Notes: generated by a model from the letters alone, not told the origin. Shown: positions 9,439 through 19,344, numbered from the stretch's first letter. The stretch is DNA of 64,000 bases from Pedobacter westerhofensis (GCF_900182595.1 NZ_FXTN01000002.1:434001-498000), one strand, 5' to 3'. Program-made: numbers and translations.

Positions 9439-9466
9439 AAAAAAGGGTACCGAAGTACCCTTTTTT
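9439..9466. terminator. Bidirectional rho-independent terminator
   Basis: AAAAAAGGGTAC, loop CGAA, GTACCCTTTTTT is a perfect 12-bp stem with A and T tracts on both sides. It sits between the convergent SDR and DPP-IV genes and can stop transcription from both. Confidence 0.9.
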
Positions 9467-9468
9467 AT

Positions 9469-11646
9469 TTATTTTCCTCCCGGTGCGCAGTGCTCCTGCA
9501 AAAACCTGGTATATGTTTTTGCCAGATGCTGCCTTGTGCCGGCCCCCTCACTGATCCCGTGTGTACGGTTTGGATAAGACATCAGCTGAAAAACCTTTTG
9601 ATTTTTAACGAGCTCATCGATCAGCATTTCTGCATTCTGATAATGTACGTTATCATCGCCGGTCCCATGAATATACAAAAGATCGCCTTGCAGATTCTTT
9701 GCGTAGGTGATGGGCGAACCCTGCACATAAGCTTCCTTAGATTTCAAAGGTGAGCCCATATAACGCTCCTGGTAAATGTTATCATAGGTCAGCTGGTTTC
9801 CTACAGCAGCGATTGCAATCCCTGTTTTATAGATCTCAGGATGCTGGAACATCAGGTTGAGCGTTGATGAACCGCCACCGCTCCATCCCCATACTGCTAC
9901 CCGCTCTTTATCTATAAACGGCCATTCCAGGATTTTCTTTGCCGCCGAAGCCTGATCATTGATATTCATCAGCCCGATCTTTTTATAAACACTCTTGCGG
10001 AACTCGCGGCCTTTCGGTGCCGGGGCGCCGCGATTTTCGATCGATATGTAAACGTATCCGTCTTTAGGCATATCGCCCGCATACAAAAAGTTATATCCAA
10101 CGCCGTAGGTATCCGTAACCGTTTGCGAAGCCGGTTCGCCATACACATAAAATACCACAGGATATTTTTTGGTCTGGTCAAAATTATCTGGTTTTTTCAT
10201 CCATCCGTCCAGTTCAGTGCCGTCATCGGTTTTCACCTTAAAGAACTCAACTTTATTTTTGGGCTGCTGCATCCTGCCCAGCTGATTGGTGAGGCTGCCT
10301 TCCATTGTAAAAGGGTTTCCAGTATCTATCCTCATCCATTCTACAATCGGGCTGATGTTGGCGCTCTGGTAGGTATGGCTGGCAAAACTGCCATTGGGCG
10401 AAATATCATAACTGTGGGTGCCCGGAAAGATCGAGGGCGTTACGCGCTCCAGTTTCCCGCTGCCGTCCAGCTTTGTTTTGTACAAATATTTTTGTGTCGC
10501 ATTTGCCGGAGAGGCAATGAAATAGAAAGTATTGTTCTTTTCGTCCACAAGACTGCTTTCAATCACATCATATGCTCCTTTATTGATCAGGGTTTGTTTT
10601 TTACCATCCCTGCTGATCCGGTAATAATGGCGCCATCCATCTTTCTCACTCATCCAGATAAATTCTTTCCCGTTGTTGATCCACTGCCATTCCTCGCCGG
10701 CATCTACCCATGCTTTATCTGTTTCAGTGTAAATACTTTTAATGACGCTGGATTGTGTATTGGCTACAAACAGATTGGTGGTGTTCTGTTCCCTGTTAAT
10801 TTGCTGCAGGATAATATCGTTGCTGCCCGGTACCCAGTCCATCCTTGGGATATAGTTCTGCACGTTATCTCCCGGAACATTTACCCAGGTAGTTTTTGCA
10901 GAGGCTATATTTACAATGCCGATTTTACATGCGGAAGGGTTTTCTCCAACTTTAGGGTATTCCACAGGAATAACAAAAGGATAAATAGAGTCTGTGTTGT
11001 TGATCATCAGAAAGTTTTTGATCTTTCTTGCATCAATCTGCCAGTAGGCGATTGAGCTGCCGTCAGGGCTCCATCTGAAACCGTCCCTGCAGTCAAACTC
11101 CTCCTCGTACACCCAGTCGAACGTTCCGTTGATCAGCCTGTCGGTGCCATCGGTAGTTAATGCGGTAGAAGTTTTAGAGGCAAGATCATCCACATACAGG
11201 TTATGGCCGCTTACATAAGCCACTTTGCCTGCATCCGGCGATAGTTTTGCAAACATCAGTGAAGAAGCTGGTTTGTCCTTTCCGATCTGGGTTAGCGTAT
11301 TGGCTTTGGTATCGGCCAGCCAGTAATCGCCCCTGGTTTCGTAACGCCACACTTTTTTTGCATTGGTGTAGATCAGCACTTTTGAGCCGTCAGCAGAGAT
11401 CACAAAACTTTTGATCCTCAAAGGCTGGTTCATGCCCTGTGGTGTGAGCTGTGCCCTGCTCAGAATTGTTTTTCTGTCCCGTTTGGGTAAGGTAATGTCT
11501 ACGATCTCGCCGTCAGAGATTTCGTAATAGCCACTGCCATCTTTTGTCCAGTTGATACCTTTGTCCTGCTGTGCATAGGTGGTTACACAGAAAAAACCAA
11601 GCAACAGCACCAGGTTAAGTTTTAAATAAACTAGTTTTTGTTTCAT
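9469..11646 (-). CDS. S9 family peptidase, dipeptidyl peptidase IV type
   Basis: The 725-residue protein has an N-terminal signal peptide ending near TTYAQ, a beta-propeller DPP-IV N-terminal region, and a C-terminal alpha/beta-hydrolase peptidase domain. The catalytic serine is in GWSGGGS, the aspartate in GTGDDNV and the histidine in NRTHGI. DPP-IV enzymes release Xaa-Pro dipeptides; in Bacteroidota they are secreted to the periplasm and serve peptide use. I chose the ATG at 11646 rather than a TTG three codons upstream because it starts a standard signal peptide. It is the last gene of a long minus-strand run and ends at the shared terminator. Confidence 0.93.
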   Translation of the reverse strand: MKQKLVYLKLNLVLLLGFFCVTTYAQQDKGINWTKDGSGYYEISDGEIVDITLPKRDRKTILSRAQLTPQGMNQPLRIKSFVISADGSKVLIYTNAKKVWRYETRGDYWLADTKANTLTQIGKDKPASSLMFAKLSPDAGKVAYVSGHNLYVDDLASKTSTALTTDGTDRLINGTFDWVYEEEFDCRDGFRWSPDGSSIAYWQIDARKIKNFLMINNTDSIYPFVIPVEYPKVGENPSACKIGIVNIASAKTTWVNVPGDNVQNYIPRMDWVPGSNDIILQQINREQNTTNLFVANTQSSVIKSIYTETDKAWVDAGEEWQWINNGKEFIWMSEKDGWRHYYRISRDGKKQTLINKGAYDVIESSLVDEKNNTFYFIASPANATQKYLYKTKLDGSGKLERVTPSIFPGTHSYDISPNGSFASHTYQSANISPIVEWMRIDTGNPFTMEGSLTNQLGRMQQPKNKVEFFKVKTDDGTELDGWMKKPDNFDQTKKYPVVFYVYGEPASQTVTDTYGVGYNFLYAGDMPKDGYVYISIENRGAPAPKGREFRKSVYKKIGLMNINDQASAAKKILEWPFIDKERVAVWGWSGGGSSTLNLMFQHPEIYKTGIAIAAVGNQLTYDNIYQERYMGSPLKSKEAYVQGSPITYAKNLQGDLLYIHGTGDDNVHYQNAEMLIDELVKNQKVFQLMSYPNRTHGISEGAGTRQHLAKTYTRFLQEHCAPGGK

Positions 11647-11705
11647 TTGATTCAATATTTTTATTTCAGTTAGTTTTGAGCTTTATGCTCCTGCAGGTTT
11701 TTTGA

Positions 11706-13571
11706 TCAGAGTGCCAAAAAATGGTGGTAGGCCGATTGCATATAAGATTGGGCGTTCTTTAACATCAGCTTCGTGTTCCGGGCATCCTGGGGACGGTCGT
11801 TGTATAAAACCGTCTTACCTACATTGTCAAATGTAACACATTGTTTGTTATCGATAAAACCCATTCCGTTATCCCAGCTGAAATAAGCAAAAGATTTGGT
11901 CACAGGATTGAGCAGGTTCTTGCTCCAGACAAAAGTGCTGGAGCCGATATCTAACTGATGGAGGAGGGTAGAGGGTATGTCGATCTGGCTGCCTACATTG
12001 CCCATCGTTTTTCCGCGGAATTCCTCTTTGATCACATCGCCGAAGAATAAAAGCGGAATATGGTAGCGCTGCGGGATATACACCTGGTCACGGCCTTTCG
12101 GCATAATGTGCCCGTGATCGGCCACAAAAACGAAGAGTGTATTGGCATACCATGGCTCTTTCCGGGCTTTCGTCAGGAAATCGTACAGACAGGAGTCTGT
12201 ATAAAAAGCAGTGCTTTTAAATTTATGCACATTATCGCTGTTGCCAAATTTATAGGTTCCCGGCACTTCAAAAGGCTCATGGTTGGTCAGCGTCATCTGT
12301 GTAGAAAAGAAGGGTTGTTTAGCCTGATTGAGGTGCTCAAGCTGAGCGTTGAAGACAGTTCCGTCATAAGCGCCCCATTTGGAGTTCATATCCCTGCTGT
12401 TAAATTTCGATTTATCTATCAGCAGATCGTAGCCGTGGCTCAGTACAAATGCTTTATAATTATCGAATTCTGACTGTCCGCCATAAAAAAAAGAGGTCTG
12501 ATATCCATTTTTCCGCAATTCGCGGGAAAGTGCAGAAATACGCTCCATCTTTTCCGGAAATTTCACAATACTTTCTGCCGCAAGGCTCGGATATCCTGCC
12601 AGCGTTCCGATAATGCCTTTGTCTGTCCGGTTTCCGGTGGCGTAAATCCTGCTGAACAGCAGCCCTTGGCGAACCAGGCTGTCAAACTTGGGTGTAATGC
12701 CATCTTCATTGCCTAAGGTCTTGGTCAGGTCGGCCGTAAAGCTTTCCATAATGATGACCACCACATTTGGCCTGCTGTTTTTAAGTACATGCACGGTAGT
12801 ATCTTTTTTTACACTGTACAGGTCTTTGATCAGCTGCTCTGCAGATTTTTCAGGACCATAGTTGTAGGGATTCCGTTCAGAATGTCTTGACTTCAGCAGG
12901 TCAGCTATTAAATTCCACTCTGTATTCACTGCGGCATGGTTAAGCACCTGTTGATCGCTGTAATAGGCCATGCTCTGATTATTTGGAGATACGCCCCATC
13001 CCCCACGGATCAGTAAGAAATTTAATCCTATAAGTAGCACAGCAAATGGGATTTTAGCCCATACCGGGGCCTTTGTAAGCCATATTTCCTTCTCCAGGAT
13101 CAACCTGTTCAGTACAAAGCCTGATGCGATCAGAGCGGCTAAAACACCGAGACTAAAAAATATTGGTGAAGACGCACTGGATGCCAGCGCTTCGTTTGGT
13201 GAGGAAAATGCAAATCCAATTGCTTTTGCGTTGACTTTGCTTCCCCATTCACGGTATATATTGAGGTTGATTACAGCGATTGCACTGAAGAGGACGATAA
13301 AAACCTTGTTGAGCGGCCTCAGCCAGGCCATTTCTTTTTCCCTGCCTGCGATCAGATAAGAGATCACAAACCAGAGCAGGGGGATACTGATGATATAAGC
13401 TGCTGCGGCAAGATCCAGGCGGATACCATGCCAGGCTACGGCTATTATTTCCGTAAATGTGCCTCCATGTATGTCTTTCAAGAAGTTACATACAAAGATG
13501 ACCCTGTCCAGCAGAAAGAACACTAACCAGAAAATAAAAAACCGGGCAAAAAAAATCAGGGCTTTTAACAT
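11706..13571 (-). CDS. LTA synthase family protein (sulfatase-fold phosphoglycerol/phosphoethanolamine transferase)
   Basis: The 621-residue protein has about five membrane segments in the first 200 residues, then a periplasmic sulfatase-fold domain. Metal and nucleophile motifs are visible: IIMESFTAD, GNRTDKG (the threonine as the presumed nucleophile) and VADHGH. In Gram-positive bacteria the family polymerises glycerol phosphate on lipoteichoic acid. In Gram-negative Bacteroidota, which lack that polymer, members are thought to move phosphoglycerol or similar head groups onto lipids or glycans. The substrate here is unknown. It lies 50-60 bases from each neighbour and may be part of the long minus-strand unit. 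Confidence 0.87.
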   Translation of the reverse strand: MLKALIFFARFFIFWLVFFLLDRVIFVCNFLKDIHGGTFTEIIAVAWHGIRLDLAAAAYIISIPLLWFVISYLIAGREKEMAWLRPLNKVFIVLFSAIAVINLNIYREWGSKVNAKAIGFAFSSPNEALASSASSPIFFSLGVLAALIASGFVLNRLILEKEIWLTKAPVWAKIPFAVLLIGLNFLLIRGGWGVSPNNQSMAYYSDQQVLNHAAVNTEWNLIADLLKSRHSERNPYNYGPEKSAEQLIKDLYSVKKDTTVHVLKNSRPNVVVIIMESFTADLTKTLGNEDGITPKFDSLVRQGLLFSRIYATGNRTDKGIIGTLAGYPSLAAESIVKFPEKMERISALSRELRKNGYQTSFFYGGQSEFDNYKAFVLSHGYDLLIDKSKFNSRDMNSKWGAYDGTVFNAQLEHLNQAKQPFFSTQMTLTNHEPFEVPGTYKFGNSDNVHKFKSTAFYTDSCLYDFLTKARKEPWYANTLFVFVADHGHIMPKGRDQVYIPQRYHIPLLFFGDVIKEEFRGKTMGNVGSQIDIPSTLLHQLDIGSSTFVWSKNLLNPVTKSFAYFSWDNGMGFIDNKQCVTFDNVGKTVLYNDRPQDARNTKLMLKNAQSYMQSAYHHFLAL

Positions 13572-13632
13572 TATCGCAAAAATAACTAATTGCGTCCTGC
13601 TAAAAATCCTGATTTTGTAAAATTATTTAATT

Positions 13633-14304
13633 TTATTGGCCTCCCATTGCTTTTAAAGCATCCATGGTGGTAAGCTCATATGATGGCGGAACCGCTAATG
13701 ATATCGGGCCAACTTTCTCTTCTACAAGTGATTTAATGGCAATATTGGCTTTAACGCCATTTTGTACCCTGCTGAATTTTACCGGAGTAGCTCCAAGTGC
13801 TTTGAGCTCATTGCCGGAGATACCTTCTGGTAACTGGATCTCATTGGTTGCCCAAAGTTCGAATGAAGCACCACTTTCATCCTTGTAAGTATATTTTTCA
13901 GTATTGTAATTTCCGATCTTTTGTTTCTCACCGGTAGATTTAAAGTCGCTCAGTACAGGTGTTTTTCCCATCATCTGCTCATTGTCCTCTTTCGTGGTTT
14001 TCACTGCATACTGTTTTTGGGCAATAGGCACGTCAACCAGTACAAGGCCATTTTTTGCGATCACATCGTTGATCACGGTGATCTTTGCGGGCCCCTGTTC
14101 CAGTTCAAGCTTGATGAGGCTGCCGTTGAATTTGAATTTTGTTTCTGGTGGCAGTTGTGCAGCCATGCTTTGCTGATCTGGCGTCAGGTCATAGGTAATG
14201 GCGTAAGTAAGTGTACCTTCGTTCACTTTTTTCTGTGCGTGTGCAATTACAGCGGTGCTGATCAGAATTGCAGCGAGTACACTCGTTTTAATCGACTTTA
14301 ACAT
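13633..14304 (-). CDS. Secreted protein of unknown function (DUF4412-like)
   Basis: The 223-residue protein starts with a clear signal peptide (MLKSIKTSVLAAILISTAVIAHAQ splits at AHA-Q) and continues as a soluble, beta-rich domain with repeated short lysine/threonine-rich strands. The layout resembles DUF4412/GLPGLI-like periplasmic proteins of Bacteroidota, which have no known function. It follows the enoyl-CoA hydratase by 18 bases and precedes the LTA-synthase-like gene by 61, so it is probably in the same transcript; a role at the cell envelope would fit but is not shown. Confidence 0.75.
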   Translation of the reverse strand: MLKSIKTSVLAAILISTAVIAHAQKKVNEGTLTYAITYDLTPDQQSMAAQLPPETKFKFNGSLIKLELEQGPAKITVINDVIAKNGLVLVDVPIAQKQYAVKTTKEDNEQMMGKTPVLSDFKSTGEKQKIGNYNTEKYTYKDESGASFELWATNEIQLPEGISGNELKALGATPVKFSRVQNGVKANIAIKSLVEEKVGPISLAVPPSYELTTMDALKAMGGQ

Positions 14305-14322
14305 ATTGTTTCAATTTATAGT

Positions 14323-15102
14323 TTACCATTTAATTTTTTCTTTGCTGATAAAGGCAGCAATACCTTTTTTGAAATCATCGCTCTCCCGAACCCTGGCGTT
14401 GATCTGTACGGCTAAGTTAAGCGCATTTTCCAATGCGGGGTTGGTCGTCTGACCTATTAGCTGTTTAGTTACCATCAGGGAATTTGAAGAAGTTTCTTCG
14501 CATAACTTTAGCGCAAAATTCTGTACCGTTAGATCAATCTTATCGCTATTTGTTACATATGTTATCAAATTATACGCCAAGGCCTGCTCAGCGGAGAATA
14601 AATCTCCCGTCAGCAATATCTTTTTAGCAATAGTCTCCCCGGTTTTGCGCATCAGGAAACAGGATACGATTGCCGGAACAAAACCCAGTTTCACTTCAGT
14701 ATAACCAAAATTAGCTTCCGGTACGGCAAATATAATATCACAAACCGTTGCCAGTCCGCATCCTCCGGCAATTGCATGTCCCTCAACCTGTGCGATAACC
14801 ACTTTGGGAAGATAGTATATTGTAGTGAAAAGCGTTTTCAGGTTCTCACTGTCTTTCACATTTTCCTCATGGCTGTTCTGCTGTAACTGCTGCAGGTACT
14901 CCAGATCTGCGCCTGCGCTAAACGTTGTCCCTTCAGCTTTGAGGATGATTACTTTTACCTCTTCATCATCCGAGGCTTCGAGCAGTGCTGCTGTGAGCGA
15001 ACTGACCAGTTCCGGATTAAAGGCATTACGCTTTTCAGGACGGTTCAGCGAAATTGTAGCAATGCGGTTTGCTACTGAATATAAGACCAGAGGTGATGTC
15101 AT
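14323..15102 (-). CDS. Enoyl-CoA hydratase/isomerase family protein
   Basis: The 259-residue crotonase-fold protein has the oxyanion-hole motifs FSAGADLEYL (about 60-70) and HAIAGGCGLATVCD (about 107-120). A glutamate in ANFGYTEVKLG lies where a catalytic glutamate is found in hydratases. Members hydrate 2-enoyl-CoA in fatty acid or branched-chain amino acid breakdown; methylglutaconyl-CoA hydratase is one option. The neighbours (ComEC, secreted protein) do not help assign a pathway. The gene starts 23 bases after the comEC-like stop, so it is likely co-transcribed. Confidence 0.87.
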   Translation of the reverse strand: MTSPLVLYSVANRIATISLNRPEKRNAFNPELVSSLTAALLEASDDEEVKVIILKAEGTTFSAGADLEYLQQLQQNSHEENVKDSENLKTLFTTIYYLPKVVIAQVEGHAIAGGCGLATVCDIIFAVPEANFGYTEVKLGFVPAIVSCFLMRKTGETIAKKILLTGDLFSAEQALAYNLITYVTNSDKIDLTVQNFALKLCEETSSNSLMVTKQLIGQTTNPALENALNLAVQINARVRESDDFKKGIAAFISKEKIKW

Positions 15103-15125
15103 TGCTGTTGCAGATAGGTTTATAT

Positions 15126-17237
15126 TTATTTTAGGTTGATCAAAGATGCCTTAATTTTTTTGAATACCTCAACTGAGTTTTTAAAAATAATTGTATCTGT
15201 TTCAATTTCATGAATCAGGCCATTTTTGTTTGTAACATCGAGCCATATTTTTTGGAAACGAATTGTTTTGCGCAGCTCAGCGCGCTTGACTGAGGGGCTG
15301 CCATGAATCCATACGGCATCAAAGCGGGGATTACCAATGATTTTGCGGCGGTTGAAAAAGCTGTCAACTAGTAATATTTTAAATTGATGGAAATAGATCT
15401 GGTGATCTTTGAGAAGGAAGCCCTTTGCATCCCCCTTAAAATCCATTTCACCATGCTGCTGGATGCTCTCCCATCGGATGCAGACGATCTGGCTGATCCT
15501 ACGCTGATCGAGTGAAGGCTGGATATGAAACCTGAAGGCTTTGTCACGCGGCACCAGATCGGTCAGCATTATAGCCTTGTCAGACCGTATAAAAGCAACT
15601 GCATAATGCCTGTTTAACGAATACAGGATAATCACGTTTTGTTGCCTTGCCTCCAGTTTGTCTCCGAGCAGCATTCCCTGTAAAAAAATAAAGAGGAACA
15701 GTCCGCAGAATAAATGTTGTTTCTTTTTATTGCAGATACCTGTCATTACAAAGAATATTCCCGGACAGAGCAGGCACAACTCTGATGTTGTGATCCAGAT
15801 CGGATGAAGGGTGGAGTAGGGGAGGCCGGCAATCCGCTCCAATCCATGATTCATAAAGTTAAGCAGCCACTCAAAGGGGCTGGCGATACAATCTATCGGC
15901 AAAAGCACGATGGCCAGCCCGGCGTACATCAGCAGCGTCACCGGGAGGGCAATAAAAAGATTGCTGAGTACAAAATATAGCGGAAACTGGTGGAAATAAT
16001 AGATGCTGAGAGGCCAGGTAAATAGCTGTGCAGACAGTGAAACGGAGGTAATGCTCCAGGCCTGCCTCATAAACCACCACTTAAAAGAGCACAGGGCGTG
16101 TATTTTCGGATGCAGATATATCAGTCCCATCACCGCCAGGTAGGATAGCTGAAAACCGACATCCCACAACAGCAATGGGTCAGTAAAGAGCAGTACAAAA
16201 GCAGAGAGCGCGAGCAGATGGAAACCTCCGTTGTTTTTGTGAAAGGCTTTCGACAAAATAAGCAGGCTAAGCATTATTGCTGACCGCAAGACCGAAGCCG
16301 AACATCCGCTAATCACGGTATAGGACCAGATCAGTGTAATGATCAGGATTATCTTCATCCATTTCAAGACCTGCTTCCTGTTCATCCACTGCAGTGCAAG
16401 CTCAAGAACAACATATACCAATGACACATGCATACCGGAAACCGAAAGCGCGTGGATAGTTCCGGTCTGAGCATACGCCGCCAGCGTCTCTGCATCCAGG
16501 TCGGCCCGGTACCCCAGCACCAGTGTGGCAGCGACGGCAAATGCCTGGTCGTTCCTGATCAGTTTCCGGTACCGCTGGACCTGCGCTTTCCTTAGTTTCA
16601 ATGCGAAGCTCAATATAGCAGAGCCACGCTTTTCCCGCAGGGGAATCAGCTCCTCTGTTGACAGAAAAATCTGGTGGTAAATCTGCTGATTTGCCAGCCA
16701 CGACTGACTGTCAAATTCCCCCGGATTGAGTGGAGAAGGAATCGGAATATAACGGGCAGGAATGAGGTAGACCTGCCCATAATCCAGTCCATATAACGGG
16801 CTGCTTTTTGAGTCCACTGTGACCATCAGCAGCCCGGCAGATCTTATCAGTTTCCCTACATTTCCGATGGCAGTTATCTTCGCCCTGAATCGTATTAATC
16901 CAGCTGACTCATGCGGCTCATCGGCGATATAAATCTTGAGATAATTTGCCTTCTGTGCAGAAAAATGATCGGAGTCCGGGTAGTCAGGATCATTGAAAAC
17001 ACAAAACGCGCCCAGGAAGAAGAATGACAAATACAGCAGTAGAGCTAATTTTATCTTATGATGGTATACTTTAGTTGAAATGTATAAATAATTGAATATG
17101 AATGATGAAAATAAAATTAATAAAAAAATAAAGGTCGTAAACAAATTTAATTTGGCAAATGGCGCGTATTTCGAAACGGCTATTCCTGCGCAAAATGGGA
17201 ACAGGATCCGGACAAAAACACTTTGATGAACCCTCAT
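15126..17237 (-). CDS. ComEC/Rec2 family DNA-uptake channel protein
   Basis: The protein is about 703 residues, with N-terminal membrane segments, a DUF4131-like region, and the ComEC core with the signature HALSVSGMHVSL followed by many hydrophobic helices. The C-terminal part (about the last 150 residues) is where other ComEC proteins carry a metallo-beta-lactamase domain, but the HxHxDH motif is missing, so nuclease activity is doubtful. ComEC forms the inner-membrane channel for single-stranded DNA in natural transformation. I chose the ATG at 17237 (MRVHQS); the longer frame would overlap the upstream gene by 59 bases. The upstream helix-hairpin-helix gene ends seven bases before it. Confidence 0.88.
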   Translation of the reverse strand: MRVHQSVFVRILFPFCAGIAVSKYAPFAKLNLFTTFIFLLILFSSFIFNYLYISTKVYHHKIKLALLLYLSFFFLGAFCVFNDPDYPDSDHFSAQKANYLKIYIADEPHESAGLIRFRAKITAIGNVGKLIRSAGLLMVTVDSKSSPLYGLDYGQVYLIPARYIPIPSPLNPGEFDSQSWLANQQIYHQIFLSTEELIPLREKRGSAILSFALKLRKAQVQRYRKLIRNDQAFAVAATLVLGYRADLDAETLAAYAQTGTIHALSVSGMHVSLVYVVLELALQWMNRKQVLKWMKIILIITLIWSYTVISGCSASVLRSAIMLSLLILSKAFHKNNGGFHLLALSAFVLLFTDPLLLWDVGFQLSYLAVMGLIYLHPKIHALCSFKWWFMRQAWSITSVSLSAQLFTWPLSIYYFHQFPLYFVLSNLFIALPVTLLMYAGLAIVLLPIDCIASPFEWLLNFMNHGLERIAGLPYSTLHPIWITTSELCLLCPGIFFVMTGICNKKKQHLFCGLFLFIFLQGMLLGDKLEARQQNVIILYSLNRHYAVAFIRSDKAIMLTDLVPRDKAFRFHIQPSLDQRRISQIVCIRWESIQQHGEMDFKGDAKGFLLKDHQIYFHQFKILLVDSFFNRRKIIGNPRFDAVWIHGSPSVKRAELRKTIRFQKIWLDVTNKNGLIHEIETDTIIFKNSVEVFKKIKASLINLK

Positions 17238-17244
17238 GCCATTG

Positions 17245-19299
17245 CTAAAATTGGTAGCGTAACTGCAGCTTGATTTCTGGCTTGCTGCTGCCCTCGATTT
17301 CATCCAGTCCGGTACCTGTCTTTTCTTTTCCGGGATAGCAGTAAACAGCGTACCGAAGCCATGCTTTCAGCCGCCTCGAAAGCTTATAATTCAGGTTCAG
17401 GAAAGTACGTATGCCTCTGCCATTATACAGCCCCGATCCTGCCCCGTAGAGGACATCATCTTCATAGGCGTAGATCCTGTTTTCATAGCTTTCTGTATTG
17501 AAAAAAGCCAGTCTGGCATTGCCGCCGATTTTGGAAGACATGGGACTGTAACTGGCGTCCTCATAAATCAGATATCCGTATGTTACCGGAGCTTTTCCCT
17601 TTTGATACCGCGTGATCTCAAGCCTGTTTTCAAGCTTTATTTTTCTGTTTAACTCCCAGCTTGAGCCCAGCCTGTAATTCTCTTTTTTTACTCCGGCCAG
17701 AGGAAGACCGGTAATCCCGTTTTGCTGGCTTAGCCGGAGGTTGGCCTTCAGCATCAGCTTTAACTTTTTGCGGGGAGAATAGCTGAGCTGACCCATCAGA
17801 TCTGTTCCGTTCGAGGCGCTGTCAATCCTGTATTTTGCCCAGGGGAAATGAAAAAGGTCTGCGTACACAGACGCGTCCCAACGTGTTCCGCGGCCCCAGT
17901 GGACGCCCGCATACCATCCCTTTTCATTTGATGAAGCTGATCCCGCAGCTATGCCCTGACTGTAAAACGTATGGTGGTCTTTTCCGTAATTCCTGTACAG
18001 GATCACCGCAGACAGGGAGCGGGAGATGCTGGTCATTGCTCCCTGCAGGACTGCTAAACCACCCGGGGAACTTTTTGCTGCCTCGCCAAACAGGTAGATG
18101 CTTTTAAAGCTGTAATTGTACCACGATCCAAAGTTACTGAGCGACTCTCCTTCAAATGCGTATTGCTTATAAAGCTGGCTGCCTGTTACAAATGGATGGT
18201 CGTAAGCAGTGTGGTAGGCAACCATCCCTGCTTCAAGACTGCTTTGTCTCAACTCCACTGCTATGCCGTAAAGGAATTGCTGCAGGCTCCCTTTATTCCT
18301 GATTTCTGAAGCTGTGCGGTGCAGTCCGCTCGCTCCGATCGTAGAAAGAGGTGATAGGTTTGCATCTAAATTTCTTAAAGATATAAATGTAGTTAAGTCT
18401 ATGTTTTTTAATAAACTAAATGTTGATCCTGCTCCCCTGAAAAACGCATTTTCACTTGTGGAAGTGTAAGAACGGAGACCGTTATCCTTCTTCGCTACTC
18501 CCGCCACATCGGCGCCTTTGCCAAAGGAAGATCCTGTCCAGAGCGTTAACCCCTGCCCAAACTGAAGACTGTAATCTCCGATTACAATCTTTTTAAAGTG
18601 CCCGTTTTTGTAGAGGGCAAGGCTTGCCGAAAGGAAGTCGAAGCCCAGCCGCGAACGGCCTCTGAAAAATTCTTCACCAGCGTCTTTCTCTCCTGTAAAA
18701 CAAAAAAACGCCTGGTCGCCAAGATTGTATCTGTACTTCAGCAACAGCTTCTGTGGGCTTCCAAGGTAACGGCTTCCGGGAAGATCTTCGTATCCCTTTT
18801 GCTTTTTCAGCACCTGCCCGTATCGAAGCATCAGTTCACTGTTCCCATTGTTCAGTACCTGCTGCAAACTGAGCAGGCTCCTGTATCCGGCTTCCTGCTT
18901 TACCGTAACAAAAGGCATCAGCCGGCGGATCGTTTCAGCATCAAAGTCATCTATGCCCTGCAGTTCCAGAACGTCCCTCATCTGTCCATTTGCCCGGATA
19001 TGTCTTAGAAGATTGCTGATCTGGAGTGCGGACAGAAAAACCAGCTCTTTTAGCTGCTCCGGCTTTGCATGGTTAAGATCAACAGGATTTTTTTTGTAAA
19101 AGGACAGGCGCTCAGTCAGCTCTGAAAGATCTTCTTCTTCGGGAAGGCTCTCAGCGAGGTGGGAGCTGATGTCTTTGATGGCGGCGTCTTCCTGTGCAGT
19201 GGCCGCAGGGCAGCAGAAGCAGCAAAATGTTCCTACAAGCAGTCCGCACAGTGGCCTGCACAGCAGAGGGGCGAAGCGGAGATTGGTATACCTTGACAT
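17245..19299 (-). CDS. Helix-hairpin-helix protein with a beta-rich C-terminal region (ComEA-like head on an outer-membrane-type body)
   Basis: The 684-residue protein has a signal peptide, then two helix-hairpin-helix repeats at about 70-135 (DLNHAKPEQLKELVFLSA and VLELQGIDDFDAETIRRL) like the DNA-binding head of ComEA. The remaining 500 or so residues are rich in alternating aromatic/polar strands and end with QLRYQF, a terminal phenylalanine typical of outer-membrane barrels. It lies directly before comEC with a seven-base gap. A role in catching DNA at the cell surface is inference. The DNA-binding residues have not been tested, and HhH domains can also bind other partners. Confidence 0.75.
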   Translation of the reverse strand: MSRYTNLRFAPLLCRPLCGLLVGTFCCFCCPAATAQEDAAIKDISSHLAESLPEEEDLSELTERLSFYKKNPVDLNHAKPEQLKELVFLSALQISNLLRHIRANGQMRDVLELQGIDDFDAETIRRLMPFVTVKQEAGYRSLLSLQQVLNNGNSELMLRYGQVLKKQKGYEDLPGSRYLGSPQKLLLKYRYNLGDQAFFCFTGEKDAGEEFFRGRSRLGFDFLSASLALYKNGHFKKIVIGDYSLQFGQGLTLWTGSSFGKGADVAGVAKKDNGLRSYTSTSENAFFRGAGSTFSLLKNIDLTTFISLRNLDANLSPLSTIGASGLHRTASEIRNKGSLQQFLYGIAVELRQSSLEAGMVAYHTAYDHPFVTGSQLYKQYAFEGESLSNFGSWYNYSFKSIYLFGEAAKSSPGGLAVLQGAMTSISRSLSAVILYRNYGKDHHTFYSQGIAAGSASSNEKGWYAGVHWGRGTRWDASVYADLFHFPWAKYRIDSASNGTDLMGQLSYSPRKKLKLMLKANLRLSQQNGITGLPLAGVKKENYRLGSSWELNRKIKLENRLEITRYQKGKAPVTYGYLIYEDASYSPMSSKIGGNARLAFFNTESYENRIYAYEDDVLYGAGSGLYNGRGIRTFLNLNYKLSRRLKAWLRYAVYCYPGKEKTGTGLDEIEGSSKPEIKLQLRYQF

Positions 19300-19344
19300 A
19301 TTGCCAAAGTAATACCAATCGCAGTAAAACTGTTAACTATTTGT

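Noticed and set aside
10123..11055. 310-codon plus-strand ORF inside the DPP-IV gene
   Set aside because: It is antisense to a gene with clear catalytic motifs, has no recognisable domain and is rich in Cys/His/Ile as shadow frames often are.
17238..17303. Longer start for ComEC that overlaps the HhH gene by 59 bases
   Set aside because: The added 22 residues are unlike a membrane-protein N-terminus, and an ATG at 17237 gives a seven-base gap.
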